Assembly: GCF_029581395.1 (NCBI RefSeq)
Contig: NZ_CP121115.1
Span: 310,001 to 374,000, forward strand
DNA length: 64,000 nt
Source of the DNA: Roseinatronobacter sp. S2
Lineage (GTDB): Bacteria; Pseudomonadota; Alphaproteobacteria; Rhodobacterales; Rhodobacteraceae
Direction: 5' to 3'
The notes beneath the pieces are model-generated. The model made no database searches. It was given only the letters and a program-made list of their open reading frames with translations, and was not told where the DNA came from. This document shows positions 27,607-37,612 of this stretch, piece after piece (position 1 is the stretch's first letter; each line of letters begins with the position of its first letter). The position numbers and the translations under genes were made by a program.

Positions 27607-29934
27607 ATGTTACTGCGCGTGCTTTTGTTCTGGCTTGCCTTTACCTTGCCCGCATTGGCACAAACCGCGACAGAGGGCGCAAACCAGACGTCCGGTGCCT
27701 TGGCGGACAGCGATGTTGCCAGAATGCTGGCAGACATCCTGCGCGATGATGATGCGCGCGAAACCCTTATCCGGCAGTTGGAATCAGCCGCACAAACAGA
27801 TGGCGATGCAGCCATGCAGGTTGCGCCAGATGCACCACCAGAGATGTCGTTTGCGCGCCAGATCGCCGAACAGACGCGCGATGTGGCTGAAAACGCCACC
27901 AATATTGCCGTTTCCCTGATGGGGAACGCAAATGACCTGCTGGGATTGTTCACAGGTGAAAGCCGCGTAAACTGGACCGAACTGACCGACTCGGCGGTTG
28001 CGCTGGCGTTGGTTATGGCGGTGACCATTGGTTTGTTCTTCGCGCTGCGCAGTGTCGGCCAGCGCATATTCGGCGCTATGTCACGGCGCACGGGCGGCGG
28101 ATGGTTGTTGTCTGTTGTGTGGCTTGCAGGGTCCAGCCTGATTGATGCGCTTATCATCGTGCTGGCATGGGGCGGGGGCTACAGCTTCGCGCTGTTCACC
28201 GGCGAGGCGGGCAGCATGGATTTCCGCCAAAGCCTGTTTCTGAACGCGTTCTTGCTTGTTGAAATGAGCAAGGTTGTGCTGCGCGGCATTCTGTCACCGC
28301 GCTATGCAAACCTGCGCTTTGCACCCATGAGCGATGAAACAGCGGCCTATTGGTATTTCTGGACATCGCGTCTGGTCAGCCTGTTGGGATATGGCGCGCT
28401 GCTGGTCGTGCCCATCATCAATGCGGCCGTGTCATTTGCGGTCGGGCACAGCGTGCTGATCTTGCTGGTTGTCACCGCGCTGGTCATTGCCACGCTGATT
28501 ATCCTGCAAAGCCGTGATGCCGTCGCGACGGCATTGCGCGCACGGTATGAACGTGACCCCGCCGACATGATTGGCCGTGCCGAGGCGATGGCGGCAGGTG
28601 TCTGGCACTGGTTGGCGATTGCCTATCTTCTGGCGCTGTTCATTGTCTGGGTCACGCGGCCCACAGATGCGCTGCAATTCATGCTGATGGCAACGCTGAA
28701 TTCCGTGATTGCGATCGTCATCGGTGTGGTTGTGATGGCATTCATATCGCGTGCAATCACTGGCGGAATGCGGGTTCCCGGTGACCTGCGCGCAAAACTG
28801 CCCCTGCTGGAGGACCGGCTGAACGCCTTTGTTCCCAGCATCCTGCGCGTGGTGCGGGTTCTGGTGGTGATTGCGGTGCTGATTTCGATTGCGCAAAGCT
28901 GGCAGTTCATGGATTTCCTAAGCTGGGCCGCGTCTGAGGTGGGCCGCGATGTTGTCGGGCGGCTGGCGTCGGCCGCGTTCGTGGTGCTGATGGCGATGGC
29001 TGTCTGGCTGGGCCTGTCATCGTTTGTCGAATATCGCCTGAACCCTGCTGTGGGCACCGTTCCCACCGCACGCGAACGCACGCTTCTGGCGTTGCTGCGC
29101 AATGCGCTGACCATTGCGCTTATTATTATCGCATCCATGCTGACGCTGGCTGAACTGGGCGTGAATATCGCGCCCTTGCTGGCCGGCGCGGGTGTGCTGG
29201 GTCTGGCGATCGGGTTTGGGGCGCAAAAACTGGTGCAGGATATTATCACCGGCGCCTTCATCCAGTTTGAAAACGCCATGAATGAAGGGGATGTTGTGAC
29301 CGCAGGCGGCACCACCGGCGTGGTCGAAAAGCTGACAGTGCGGTCTGTCGGGCTGCGCGATGTCAGCGGCACCTACCACCTGATCCCGTTCAGTTCCGTC
29401 GATATGGTGTCGAATTTCATGAAGGGCTTTGCCTTTCATGTGGCCGAGATCGGTGTCGCCTATCGCGAAGATATATCCGAGGTCCGGCGGCTTATGCATC
29501 GCGCCTATGACATACTGGCCGAGGGCGAGCACGCAAACGCGATACTGGAGCCGCTGGACATTCAGGGCATCGTGTCGCTGGGGGATTCCGCCGTTGTTGT
29601 GCGGGGCCGGATCAAAACACAACCCGGCATGCAATGGGCGGTCGGGCGCGCCTATACCGAGATTGTGAAACAGGTGCTGGATGAGGCAGGCATTGAAATC
29701 CCGTTCCCGCATATGACCCTTTACATGGGGCAGGACAAAGATGGCAGCGCGCCACCGCTGAACCTGCTTCATGCGTCTGCGCAACCGGCAATCGATGCAA
29801 AACCTGATGCAGCGCCCGCGCGCGATGTGCCGGAACCTGCGAAAGGGGCTGCCCGTAAGAAAGCCGGTGGTTCTGACAAGGGCGATCAAATCGAACGCCA
29901 TCAACCCGGTTCTGATGAGGCCGAGCAGAACTGA
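27607..29934 (+). CDS. Large mechanosensitive ion channel, MscS family
   Basis: A 775-residue membrane protein. It has a signal peptide (LFWLAFTLPALAQ), a periplasmic N-terminal domain to about residue 125, then roughly 10-11 hydrophobic helices. The MscS core starts near residue 515: pore helix LAGAGVLGLAIGFGAQKLVQ, then the cytoplasmic beta domain (NAMNEGDVVTAGGTTGVVEK, RSVGLRDVSGTYHLIPFS). The C-terminal 60 residues are Ala/Pro/charged and look disordered. This layout matches the YbiO-type large MscS channels that release solutes on hypo-osmotic shock. It is a single-gene unit. Confidence 0.9.
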   Translation: MLLRVLLFWLAFTLPALAQTATEGANQTSGALADSDVARMLADILRDDDARETLIRQLESAAQTDGDAAMQVAPDAPPEMSFARQIAEQTRDVAENATNIAVSLMGNANDLLGLFTGESRVNWTELTDSAVALALVMAVTIGLFFALRSVGQRIFGAMSRRTGGGWLLSVVWLAGSSLIDALIIVLAWGGGYSFALFTGEAGSMDFRQSLFLNAFLLVEMSKVVLRGILSPRYANLRFAPMSDETAAYWYFWTSRLVSLLGYGALLVVPIINAAVSFAVGHSVLILLVVTALVIATLIILQSRDAVATALRARYERDPADMIGRAEAMAAGVWHWLAIAYLLALFIVWVTRPTDALQFMLMATLNSVIAIVIGVVVMAFISRAITGGMRVPGDLRAKLPLLEDRLNAFVPSILRVVRVLVVIAVLISIAQSWQFMDFLSWAASEVGRDVVGRLASAAFVVLMAMAVWLGLSSFVEYRLNPAVGTVPTARERTLLALLRNALTIALIIIASMLTLAELGVNIAPLLAGAGVLGLAIGFGAQKLVQDIITGAFIQFENAMNEGDVVTAGGTTGVVEKLTVRSVGLRDVSGTYHLIPFSSVDMVSNFMKGFAFHVAEIGVAYREDISEVRRLMHRAYDILAEGEHANAILEPLDIQGIVSLGDSAVVVRGRIKTQPGMQWAVGRAYTEIVKQVLDEAGIEIPFPHMTLYMGQDKDGSAPPLNLLHASAQPAIDAKPDAAPARDVPEPAKGAARKKAGGSDKGDQIERHQPGSDEAEQN

Positions 29935-30056
29935 TGGCGGGGTCGGGTGCCGCAGGCCCCCGCGCGTATCCGGCCCTTCGCGACAGGTCGCACCAGACCT
30001 GATCACCCTGAGCAGGGTTGGCGCGCGGGTTTGCACCAGCGCGCCTTGCCCGCTAC

Positions 30057-30074
30057 GCCCCGCTTTGGCGGGGC
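30057..30074 (+). terminator. GC-rich stem-loop after MscS gene
   Basis: A perfect inverted repeat, GCCCCGC (30057-30063) and GCGGGGC (30068-30074), with loop TTTG, lies between the channel gene and the acyl-CoA dehydrogenase gene. It may end the channel transcript or sit in the leader of the beta-oxidation operon. No U-tract follows. Confidence 0.4.
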
Positions 30075-30122
30075 CGCTGGAACAAATTCCATGCTTGCGC
30101 GTTGGTCGGGATGGAGGGAGCC

Positions 30123-32378
30123 ATGTCGTCATTCCGCAAAAACCGCATCACAAAACCAATTTTCCACTGGGCCAAGGATGCCATGCCCGGCTTGTCGCAG
30201 ACAGAACGAGAGGCCCTTGAAGCAGGCGAGGTCTGGTGGGACGCCGAATTGATGTCCGGCAATCCCGACTGGACGAAGCTGCTGGAGGTGCCCGCCCCCG
30301 CACTTGGTCCCGAAGAACAGGCCTTTATGGATGGTCCCTGTGTCGAGCTGTGCCAGATGCTGGATGACTGGACGATCAATCGCACAGATGGTGACCTTAG
30401 CCCCGCAGTCTGGGAGTATATGCGCACCCAGCGGTTTTTCGGCATGATTATCCCGCGCGACTATGGCGGCCTGGGGTTTTCCGCCTTCGCCCATTCCGAA
30501 GTTATCCGCCGTTTGTCGATGGTGTCCATTCCTGCGGCTGTGACGGTCATGGTGCCCAATTCCCTTGGGCCGGGGGAATTGCTGCATCTGTTCGGAACGG
30601 ATGGGCAAAAGGACTACTGGCTGCCACGCCTTGCGGATGGCCGCGAATTGCCAGCCTTCGGGCTGACCAGTGACGAGGCCGGATCAGACGCATCTGCGAT
30701 GCTTGATCACGGTGTTGTCTGTCGCGGGGAATGGCAGGGGCAGGACGTTCTGGGCATCCGGCTGAACTGGTCCAAGCGCTATATCACACTTGCACCTGTC
30801 TGCACGCTGCTTGGGCTGGCGTTCAAGCTGCAAGACCCCGATGGCCTGCTGGGCGATGATCCCGAACCGGGCATTACCTGCGCGTTGGTTCCGACCGGTC
30901 TGCCGGGGGTGGACACCGGGCGCAGGCATATTCCGGCAGGCACCATGTTCCAGAATGGCCCCACAACCGGCAAGGATGTGTTCATTCCAGTGGACAACAT
31001 CATCGGCGGCGCGGATCAGGCAGGCAAGGGCTGGATGATGCTGATGAGTGCGCTTGCCGCAGGGCGCGGCGTTTCGCTGCCATCGCTGGCCTGTGCGGGA
31101 ACGACCCTTGCCGCGCATTCCAGCGGAGCCTATGCGCGAATACGCGAGCAGTTCAACCTGCCCATTGCGAAATTCGGCGGCATTCAGGAACCACTGGCAC
31201 GGCTGGCCGCGAACGCCTATGCCGTCAATGCCGCCCGCAACCTGACCTGCGCGGGCCTTGATGAAGGGCGCGCGCTGTCGGTGATTTCGGCGCTGATGAA
31301 ATACACCGCCACCGACCGGATGCGCGCGGCCATTAACGACGCAATGGACATCCACGCAGGCAAGGCCGTGATAGACGGGCCAATGAATTACCTGTCGGCC
31401 AACTACCGCGCGGTGCCCGTTGGCATTACGGTGGAAGGGGCCAATATCGTCACCCGGTCGCTTATGGTCTTTGGTCAGGGGGCAATCCGTGCGCACCCGC
31501 ATCTTCTGGATGAAATTCTGGCGCTGGAAGATGGCCAGCAAGATGCAGGGCTGGCCGCGTTTGACACGCATTTCTGGCGTCATGTCCGCCATTCCATCCG
31601 CACCATGGGGCGCAGCTTTGGTCGCGCGGTGACCGGCGCACGTTTCGCACCCGCCCCGCATGGTGCGCGGGATGCGCCGCTGTTTCGCGAACTGGCGCGT
31701 TGGTCGGCGGCGTATGCGTTCACCGCAGACATGGCGTTTCTGACCATTGGCGGCGGGCTGAAGCGCATGGAAATGCTGTCAGGACGGATGGCAGATATCC
31801 TGAGCGAGTTATACATCACCTCTGCCGTGCTGAAACGCTGGCAGGACGAAGGCAGGCCCGCGGATGATTTCGATCTGGTTGCCTATATCGCGCAAAACTC
31901 TTTTGCGCGCATAAGTGCCTTGCTGGATGAAACCATCGCCAATTTTCCATCCCGCGGGGCCGCATTTTTGCTGCGTGCAATCACCCTGCCCCGCGCTGTC
32001 GCGCGGCGCCCGTCCGATGCGCTGACGGCACGCTGCGCCGCACTTATCAGCGAACCCGGCCCCGCGCGTGACCGCTTATGCGCAGATGTCACCGGACCGG
32101 GGCACAGTGCGGGGATTAACGCGCTGAATGACGCGTTCGACAAAACGATTGCCGCCGACCCCCTGCGCCGCCGCTTGCGCGAATTGAGTATGTGCCCCGC
32201 GCAGGCGCTTGAGGCGGGTTTGCTGACACAGGCAGAAAAAGCCCAGCTTGATGCGCTTGCACAGGCCGTGGCCAAGGTCATCGCTGTGGATGATTTCACG
32301 CCTGCGGAATTTGCCGCATTGCTGCCCACGCCCGACAACGCCGCGCGCACCCCCCAACAACCGGAGGCCGCCGAATGA
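30123..32378 (+). CDS. fadE: Acyl-CoA dehydrogenase, FadE type
   Basis: A 751-residue long bacterial acyl-CoA dehydrogenase, which introduces the trans-2 double bond in beta-oxidation. The FAD-dependent core spans about 60-480 (FFGMIIPRDYGGLGFSAFAH, then PAFGLTSDEAGSDASAM and LNWSKRYITLAPVCTLLGLA). A C-terminal DUF1974-like extension includes LRRRLRELSMCPAQALEAGL. Length and architecture match FadE rather than the 380-residue enzymes. The ATG at 30123 has GGAGGGAG before it; the open frame extends upstream to 30018 without family similarity. It heads a four-gene operon with overlapping ATGs. Confidence 0.92.
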   Translation: MSSFRKNRITKPIFHWAKDAMPGLSQTEREALEAGEVWWDAELMSGNPDWTKLLEVPAPALGPEEQAFMDGPCVELCQMLDDWTINRTDGDLSPAVWEYMRTQRFFGMIIPRDYGGLGFSAFAHSEVIRRLSMVSIPAAVTVMVPNSLGPGELLHLFGTDGQKDYWLPRLADGRELPAFGLTSDEAGSDASAMLDHGVVCRGEWQGQDVLGIRLNWSKRYITLAPVCTLLGLAFKLQDPDGLLGDDPEPGITCALVPTGLPGVDTGRRHIPAGTMFQNGPTTGKDVFIPVDNIIGGADQAGKGWMMLMSALAAGRGVSLPSLACAGTTLAAHSSGAYARIREQFNLPIAKFGGIQEPLARLAANAYAVNAARNLTCAGLDEGRALSVISALMKYTATDRMRAAINDAMDIHAGKAVIDGPMNYLSANYRAVPVGITVEGANIVTRSLMVFGQGAIRAHPHLLDEILALEDGQQDAGLAAFDTHFWRHVRHSIRTMGRSFGRAVTGARFAPAPHGARDAPLFRELARWSAAYAFTADMAFLTIGGGLKRMEMLSGRMADILSELYITSAVLKRWQDEGRPADDFDLVAYIAQNSFARISALLDETIANFPSRGAAFLLRAITLPRAVARRPSDALTARCAALISEPGPARDRLCADVTGPGHSAGINALNDAFDKTIAADPLRRRLRELSMCPAQALEAGLLTQAEKAQLDALAQAVAKVIAVDDFTPAEFAALLPTPDNAARTPQQPEAAE

Positions 32379-33670
32379 GCACACGCACCCCGCAAGACGT
32401 TTTTCTGGTCGATGGCGCGCGCACGCCCTTTCTGAAGGTGCGCGGCAAACGCGGTCCATTCACCCCTGTTGATCTGGCCGTGCAATGTGGCCGCCCCCTG
32501 CTGGCACGCCAGAATTTTGCGCCCGATGCGTTCGACATGGTTATCCTTGGCTGTGTGAATGTCATCGCCGATGAAATGAACCCCGCCCGTGTTGTGGCCC
32601 TGCGGCTGGGCATGGGGGACGCGATGGTGGCGTTTACCGTGCAGATCAATTGCGGGTCGGGGATGCAGTCCATCGACACGGCCTTTCGCGCCATTCGCGA
32701 AGGGTCCAGCGATCTGATCCTTGCAGGCGGGGCAGAGGCATTAAGCCACGCACCGCTTGTGCTGCGCGATGATGCGGTTGACTGGCTGGCCGGAATGCAG
32801 ACCGCATCCGGCCCCTTGGCCACTGCGCAAAACGCATTGCAGGTCCGGCCAAAGCATCTGAAGCCTGTTGTAGGGCTGGAACGCGGACTGACAGACCCGA
32901 TCACGGATCTAAGCATGGGGCAAACTGCCGAAGTGCTGGCCCATCATTTCGGGATTACCCGCACAATGGCCGACACCTATGCGGTCGAAAGCCACAAGCG
33001 CCTTGCTGCGGCACAACAGGACGGCACCCTTGGTGATGAAGTTCTGCCCGCGTTTGACCGTGACGGGAATGTGCACCGCAATGATGACGGCGTGCGCGCT
33101 GGCAGCAGCGTTGACAAGCTGCGCAAACTGAAACCGGTTTTTGAAAAACCCTACGGGCAGGTGACAGCGGGCAATGCGTCACAGGTGACCGATGGTGCGT
33201 CATGGTGCATTCTGGCATCGGCGGACGCCGTCAAGCGGCACAATCTGACCCCGATTGCCCGTCTGGTAGACAGCGAATGGACAGCCCTTGACCCGTCTGT
33301 GATGGGGTTGGGACCGGTCATGTCGGCCACACCGCTGCTGTCGCGCCATGGTTATGGCAGTGATGATGTCGATTTATGGGAAATCAACGAAGCGTTTGCC
33401 GCGCAGGTGCTGGCCTGTCTGGCGGCATGGCAAGACCCGCGCTTTTGCCGCGATGTCCTTAGGCTGAAGGACAGCTTTGGCGTGATTGCGCGTGACAAGC
33501 TGAACATCCATGGCGGTGCCATTGCGCTGGGGCATCCGGTCGGCGCCAGTGGCAACCGGATCGTGCTGCATCTGGCAAACGCACTGAATGCGGCGGGGAA
33601 AACGCGCGGTGTTGCCACCGAATGTATCGGCGGCGGGCAAGGCGGCGCGATGATCGTGGAGGTGGCGTAA
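32375..33670 (+). CDS. fadI: Acetyl-CoA C-acyltransferase (thiolase), FadI type
   Basis: A 431-residue thiolase that performs the last step of beta-oxidation. The acyl-accepting Cys93 (QINCGSGMQS), His387 (ALGHPVGASG) and Cys417 (ECIGGGQGG) are all present. The start overlaps the fadE stop by 4 bases (ATGA). The next gene begins on its TAA (TAATG). It should form a trifunctional-type complex with the following alpha subunit. Confidence 0.93.
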   Translation: MSTRTPQDVFLVDGARTPFLKVRGKRGPFTPVDLAVQCGRPLLARQNFAPDAFDMVILGCVNVIADEMNPARVVALRLGMGDAMVAFTVQINCGSGMQSIDTAFRAIREGSSDLILAGGAEALSHAPLVLRDDAVDWLAGMQTASGPLATAQNALQVRPKHLKPVVGLERGLTDPITDLSMGQTAEVLAHHFGITRTMADTYAVESHKRLAAAQQDGTLGDEVLPAFDRDGNVHRNDDGVRAGSSVDKLRKLKPVFEKPYGQVTAGNASQVTDGASWCILASADAVKRHNLTPIARLVDSEWTALDPSVMGLGPVMSATPLLSRHGYGSDDVDLWEINEAFAAQVLACLAAWQDPRFCRDVLRLKDSFGVIARDKLNIHGGAIALGHPVGASGNRIVLHLANALNAAGKTRGVATECIGGGQGGAMIVEVA

Positions 33671-35748
33671 TGAACACGGCATTACAAACATACCTGAAAC
33701 CATCCAGGCTGGAACTGGGCAATTGCGCAGATACGCCAGCCAGCGGGCATTGGCGATACAGCGTTGATGATGACCAGATCGGCTGGTTGGTGCTGGACCG
33801 CACGGATGCATCGGTCAACACCATTTCGGACATTGTGCTGCGTGAACTTGAAACCCTTCTTGACCGGATTGAAGCAGACATGCCCCGCGCGCTTGTCCTT
33901 CGGTCGGGCAAACCGGCAGGGTTTGCCGCAGGGGCCGATATTCACGCCCTTGCCGCATTGGATGCAAATGAAACCGAACAGCTTCTGACTGACGCACATG
34001 CGCTGCTGCACCAGCTGGATGGGTTGTCCTGCCCGACCATCGCGGTCGTTCATGGCCCTGCATTGGGCGCAGGCTTTGAACTGGCGCTGGCATGTGATTA
34101 CCGCATCGCCATCAACGGGGCATCCTTTGGCCTGCCGGAAGTGCAACTGGGGCTGCACCCCGGTCTGGGCGGCACTGTGCGCCTGCCCGCGTTGATCGAC
34201 CCGCTTCAGGCCATGCAAATGATGCTGACGGGCAAAACCGCCCATACCGCGCGCGCAAAAAAGCTGGGCATCGCGGATATGGTCATTGAAGAACGCCATT
34301 TGCGCCGCGCAATCCATGCGGTTGTGAAGGGCGAGGTGCAACAGCACAAGCAAGGGTTGACAGGCAAGGCATTCGCGCTTGCCCCTGCGCGTGTATTGGC
34401 CGCCAAGAATATGCGCCGCGAGGTGCAGAAAAAAGCCCCGCAAGAACATTATCCCGCCCCCTATGCGCTGATTGACATTTGGGCGCAGCATGGTCACGAC
34501 CCGATTGCCATGCAAAAGGCGGAAATCGCGTCCTTTGCGAAGCTGCTGCAAACCGACACCTGCAAGAACCTGATGCGCGCTTTCATGCTGCGCCAAAGGC
34601 TGAAACAAGGCGCGAAGGCCACCGATGATATTGCCCGCGTTCATGTTGTGGGCGCAGGTATCATGGGCGCGGAAATCGCGGCATGGGTCGCATTGCACGG
34701 CAAGCAGGTGTCTGTCACCGACCCTGACCATGACGCGCTTGGCAAAATGGTCGCGCAGGCCACGCAAATCTGCAAGGACGCCCATAAAGACAGCCTTGCC
34801 ACCCGCGACACGCTGGACCGCCTGATGCCCGACCCGCAGGGATACGGTGTGCGCAACGCCGATCTGGTGATCGAGGCGGGACCGGAAGACCCCGAACTGA
34901 AAGCAAGTATATTCGCCGATCTGGGCCGCGATATGAAATCTGGCGCGATTCTGGCCACCAACACATCCAGCCTGCAACTGGACGGGCTATGCCAGCATGC
35001 GCCCGACAAGGCCCTGTTTGCGGGGCTGCATTTCTTTAACCCCGTCAGCAAGGTGCCCCTGATCGAAGTGGTCAGCCACGACAAGACCGCTGCGGACACC
35101 CGCGACCGCCTGATGGCGTTTTGCACAGCAATCGGCCGGTTGCCGGTCGCCGTGTCCGATGCCCCCGGTTTTTTGGTGAACCGCGCGCTTATGCCCTATC
35201 TGCTGGAGGCGCTGTTGCTGATGGATGAAGGCATACCAAAAGACCGCATCGACCGCGCAGCCCTTGAGTTCGGCATGCCGATGGGGCCTGTCACGCTGGC
35301 CGATCAGGTGGGCTTGGACATCTGCCTTGATGTGGCACAAAGCCTGAATGCATCGCTGCAAACCCCGATTGCCGACATTCCGCCCCTGCTGCGCGACAAG
35401 GTCGATGCAGGCGATCTGGGCCGCAAGACGGGGCGCGGGTTTTACGACTGGTCAAACGGCACGCCCAAGCCGCAGTCCAATGCCGCAATAAGCGCCGCGT
35501 TGACCGACAGGCTGATCCTGCCAATGCTGAATGCCTGCGCCGAATGTCTGCGCAAGGATGTTGTGGGCAGCGTGGATGATCTTGACGCCGCGATGATCTT
35601 TGCCACAGGGTTTGCGCCGTTCCGTGGTGGCCCGATGACCTACGCGCAAACGCGCGGGTTTGATACCATCCGCCAGCGTCTGGGCGAGTTGGAACAGGCC
35701 CATGGCGCACGTTTCGCACCTGACCCCTATTGGGCCGAACATGCGTGA
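33670..35748 (+). CDS. fadJ: Bifunctional enoyl-CoA hydratase/3-hydroxyacyl-CoA dehydrogenase (FadJ/FadB type)
   Basis: A 692-residue fusion. The N-terminal crotonase domain carries the two acid/base glutamates Glu137 (GAGFELALACDY) and Glu157 (GLPEVQLGLHPGLGG), 20 residues apart as in FadB. The NAD-binding motif of the dehydrogenase is near 325-332 (VVGAGIMGAEIA), and the catalytic His454 is in GLHFFNPVSKVPLIE. A C-terminal 3HCDH domain ends with FATGFAPFRGGPM. The ATG at 33670 overlaps the thiolase stop. It supplies the two middle steps of beta-oxidation. Confidence 0.93.
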   Translation: MNTALQTYLKPSRLELGNCADTPASGHWRYSVDDDQIGWLVLDRTDASVNTISDIVLRELETLLDRIEADMPRALVLRSGKPAGFAAGADIHALAALDANETEQLLTDAHALLHQLDGLSCPTIAVVHGPALGAGFELALACDYRIAINGASFGLPEVQLGLHPGLGGTVRLPALIDPLQAMQMMLTGKTAHTARAKKLGIADMVIEERHLRRAIHAVVKGEVQQHKQGLTGKAFALAPARVLAAKNMRREVQKKAPQEHYPAPYALIDIWAQHGHDPIAMQKAEIASFAKLLQTDTCKNLMRAFMLRQRLKQGAKATDDIARVHVVGAGIMGAEIAAWVALHGKQVSVTDPDHDALGKMVAQATQICKDAHKDSLATRDTLDRLMPDPQGYGVRNADLVIEAGPEDPELKASIFADLGRDMKSGAILATNTSSLQLDGLCQHAPDKALFAGLHFFNPVSKVPLIEVVSHDKTAADTRDRLMAFCTAIGRLPVAVSDAPGFLVNRALMPYLLEALLLMDEGIPKDRIDRAALEFGMPMGPVTLADQVGLDICLDVAQSLNASLQTPIADIPPLLRDKVDAGDLGRKTGRGFYDWSNGTPKPQSNAAISAALTDRLILPMLNACAECLRKDVVGSVDDLDAAMIFATGFAPFRGGPMTYAQTRGFDTIRQRLGELEQAHGARFAPDPYWAEHA

Positions 35749-37603
35749 AGCGACTGCGCAATTCACATCAGACGAACCACTTGTCGACTGGATTTTGCAA
35801 ACTGTCGGGCATGATCTGCGCGTGGCCTTGCCGCTTGGGCTGGGCAAACCCGTCACGCTTGTCAACGCGCTGGTGCGCAGGGCCTGTGCGGACCCGTCCA
35901 TCCGGTTACAGATATTCACCGCATTGACACTGGAACGCCCGACCCCGTCATCGGACATGGAGCGCCGGTTTCTGGAACCGGCGCTGGACCGGCTGTTTGG
36001 CGATTATCCGCAAATCGAATATGCGCGGCTGTTGCGCGCAGGTAAGCTGCCCGACAACATCAAGGTAACCGAATTTTTCCTGCAAGCCCCGAACTGGGTC
36101 AAGGTGCAGAGGGTCCAGCAAAACTATGTATCGGCCAATTACACACACGCGCTGGACGTGTTGCTGGCGCAGAAACCAAACCTTGTATTGCAGCTTCTGG
36201 CCATGGACGGGGACACATTAAGCCTGTCATGTAACACCGACATCACCGCCGATCTGTTGCGACTGCGCCGCGAAGACAGGGCCGCATTCACCTTTGTCGG
36301 GCAGGTTCATGCTGATCTGCCGTTCATGTCCGGCCCTGCCGTGGTTGACATGTCGGAATGCGCGGCCCTGCACACACCTGATACACCGCCGCATGCGCTG
36401 TTTTCGGTCGTCAAACAGCCCGTCAGCCTGCAAGATCATGCGATTGCGCTGCACACATCACGGCTGATCCGCGATGCCGGCACGCTACAGATCGGCATTG
36501 GCCAGATCGGGGATGCCATCGCGAATGCGCTGATCTTGCGGCAGGGCGATAAGGTTGCGCCGCTGTGGCAGTCCTGCCCGTTTCCGCAGGCAAATGAATT
36601 CAGCGAAACAGGCCCTTTCCAGACCGGGCTTTATGGCCTGACCGAAATGCTGGTGGATGGCATGCTGGCTTTGTTCGAACGCGGGATCATCCGGCGCGAC
36701 GTGGATGGTGCGGCCATTCATGCGGGGTTTTTTCTGGACAGCCGCGATTTCTATGAACGCCTGAACGCCCTGTCCCCGCCGGAACGCGCGCGCATTGCCA
36801 TGATGCCTGTGTCATTCACCAATTCACTGCTGGGCAGCGAGTCCGCAAAACGTGCCGCACGCCAGCACGCCCGCTTCATCAATTCCGCAATGATGGTTAC
36901 GCTGCTTGGCGCGGTCATTTCCGACGGCACCGAAGATGGCAAGGTCGTCAGCGGTGTGGGCGGTCAGTTCAACTTCGTTGATCAGGCCTTCGCGCTAAAG
37001 GATGCGCGCGCCATCATCACCCTGCCCGCAACCCGTCGCGGCAAATCCGGGCTGACATCGAATATCCGTTTTTCCTATGGTCATGTCACGATCCCCCGCC
37101 ACATGCGCGATATTGTGGTTACCGAATACGGCATTGCCGATCTGCGCGGCAAAAGCGATGCCGACACTATTGCCGCGTTGCTGGAAATTGCCGACAGCCG
37201 GTTCCAGAAAGAACTGGAAAATACCGCCAAGGCGTCCGGGAAACTACCTGCATCTTACCGCTTGCCTGATACGGCGTGCAACAACACCCCGAAGGTGCTG
37301 CAAAACTGGCTGGCACCGCACCGTGACACCTGTTTGCCACGGTTCCCTTTTGGAACGGATTTCACTGAAATCGAGCAATATTTGCTGCCCGCGCTTGCCG
37401 AACTGCGCCGCGCATCGCCCCATATTCCGGCCCTTTTGCGCCTGATCATGCGGGGCTTGCGGGGCCAACCTGCCCGCCATGAACATGACGCGCTGGACCG
37501 CATGGCCTTGAGCAACCCCGATGGCATCAAGGCGCGCGCCACGCAACTGGCCCTGCGCGGTGCGCTGCGCCAACACGAAGACCCTGACACAGACGCCGGG
37601 TGA
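35741..37603 (+). CDS. Acetyl-CoA hydrolase/transferase family protein
   Basis: A 620-residue protein of the family that includes acetyl-CoA hydrolases and acyl-CoA:carboxylate CoA-transferases. The C-terminal catalytic part is clear: GVGGQFNFVDQAFALKDARA, then DIVVTEYGIADLRGKSDADT. The N-terminal half resembles the family's first CoA-transferase domain (VALPLGLGKPVTLVNALVRR), and the protein is longer than the usual 420-550 residues. The ATG at 35741 overlaps the upstream stop; 35702 is an alternative. In this operon it could activate acids by moving CoA from acetyl-CoA, or recycle free CoA. Confidence 0.85.
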   Translation: MREATAQFTSDEPLVDWILQTVGHDLRVALPLGLGKPVTLVNALVRRACADPSIRLQIFTALTLERPTPSSDMERRFLEPALDRLFGDYPQIEYARLLRAGKLPDNIKVTEFFLQAPNWVKVQRVQQNYVSANYTHALDVLLAQKPNLVLQLLAMDGDTLSLSCNTDITADLLRLRREDRAAFTFVGQVHADLPFMSGPAVVDMSECAALHTPDTPPHALFSVVKQPVSLQDHAIALHTSRLIRDAGTLQIGIGQIGDAIANALILRQGDKVAPLWQSCPFPQANEFSETGPFQTGLYGLTEMLVDGMLALFERGIIRRDVDGAAIHAGFFLDSRDFYERLNALSPPERARIAMMPVSFTNSLLGSESAKRAARQHARFINSAMMVTLLGAVISDGTEDGKVVSGVGGQFNFVDQAFALKDARAIITLPATRRGKSGLTSNIRFSYGHVTIPRHMRDIVVTEYGIADLRGKSDADTIAALLEIADSRFQKELENTAKASGKLPASYRLPDTACNNTPKVLQNWLAPHRDTCLPRFPFGTDFTEIEQYLLPALAELRRASPHIPALLRLIMRGLRGQPARHEHDALDRMALSNPDGIKARATQLALRGALRQHEDPDTDAG

Positions 37604-37612
37604 TGGCCGCAG

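Noticed and set aside
29017..30132. 371-codon minus-strand frame
   Set aside because: Opposite the MscS core and the following gap; no domain signals, composition typical of an antisense frame.
33682..34977. 431-codon minus-strand frame
   Set aside because: It lies wholly opposite the well-supported FadJ-type gene, has Cys/His/Arg-rich composition and no family motif; a shadow frame in GC-rich DNA.
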